5,166 nucleotides of DNA from contig CAZPFP010000042.1 in assembly GCA_964585895.1 (NCBI GenBank), positions 1 to 5,166 on the forward strand. Reading direction: 5' to 3'. The notes beneath the pieces are model-generated. The model did not search any database, had not been told where the DNA came from, and worked only from the letters and a program-made list of their open reading frames with translations. The position numbers and the translations under genes were made by a program. This DNA comes from CAZPFP01 sp964585895 (GTDB lineage Bacteria; Patescibacteriota; Microgenomatia; PFEM01; JAHIFH01). Shown here piece after piece: positions 5,111-5,166 of this stretch (positions are counted from its first letter, which is position 1; every line of letters begins with the position of its first letter).

Positions 5111-5122
5111 AGAGGATTCATT

Positions 5123-5166
5123 ATGAATGATAAGTTAAAATCAGGTTTCACTCTTATCGAGACTTT
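5123..5166 (+). CDS. Type IV prepilin, N-terminus only (runs off the window)
   Basis: ATG 5123 with AGAGGA (5111-5116) 6 bases upstream gives MNDKLKSGFTLIET. This is a prepilin leader of eight residues with cleavage at G8|F9, then FTLIE with Glu at +5 (E13). Only 14 codons are visible, so its class cannot be told. Following GspH- and GspI-like genes, a GspJ/PilW-type minor pilin would be a natural expectation, but the sequence shown does not establish this. It is separated from the array by about 230 bases, so it may have its own transcript. Confidence 0.85.
   Translation, partial: MNDKLKSGFTLIET

Noticed and set aside
4948..5130. 60-residue ORF through the hairpin region
   Set aside because: It runs through several inverted repeats, has no recognisable domain or ribosome binding site, and overlaps the start of the pilin at 5123.

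Overview
The window is a run of type IV pilin genes from a low-to-moderate GC bacterium, most likely recovered as a draft or metagenomic scaffold because it contains two runs of N. A stand-alone prepilin peptidase followed by many small, divergent prepilins with cysteine-bearing C-termini, and no assembly ATPase or secretin next to them, resembles what is often seen in Patescibacteria/CPR genomes. That placement is an inference from gene content; the sequence holds no taxonomic marker.

Layout. Positions 2-67 hold the end of an unidentified cysteine-rich ORF. Positions 68-287 are intergenic, with two near-identical small palindromes and a weak extended -10 just before the peptidase. The prepilin peptidase (pilD-like) is at 288-1061. 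Seven prepilins follow on the same strand. They are a long pilin with a Pro/Thr/Ser linker and a Cys-rich end (1028-1858); a short pilin (1858-2340); a pilin whose leader carries a 33-bp tandem repeat interrupted by a 100-N gap (2331-3070); a pilin with a consensus ribosome binding site (3101-3550); a pilin with a single copy of the same 33-bp unit (3570-4004); a GspH/FimT-like pilin broken by a 10-N gap (4009-4505); and a PilV/GspI-like pilin (4502-4891). Most junctions overlap or nearly abut, so this is probably one operon. It ends at an AT-rich hairpin plus T-run near 4868-4904. About 220 bases of hairpin-rich sequence without a convincing ORF follow, then the start of an eighth prepilin at 5123, which runs off the window.

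How it works together. The peptidase would cleave each leader after the conserved Gly and methylate the new N-terminus. The pilins then assemble through their conserved N-terminal helices. The GspH-like and GspI-like pair looks like a minor-pilin priming set. The pilin with the strong Shine-Dalgarno is a candidate for high expression, and the long pilin with linker and Cys-rich domain is a candidate tip or adhesive subunit.

The most unusual signal is the 33-bp in-frame repeat. Each copy re-creates a prepilin peptidase-like site (Gly, Phe at +1, Glu at +5), so two paralogues carry serial copies of a processing site ahead of the real one.
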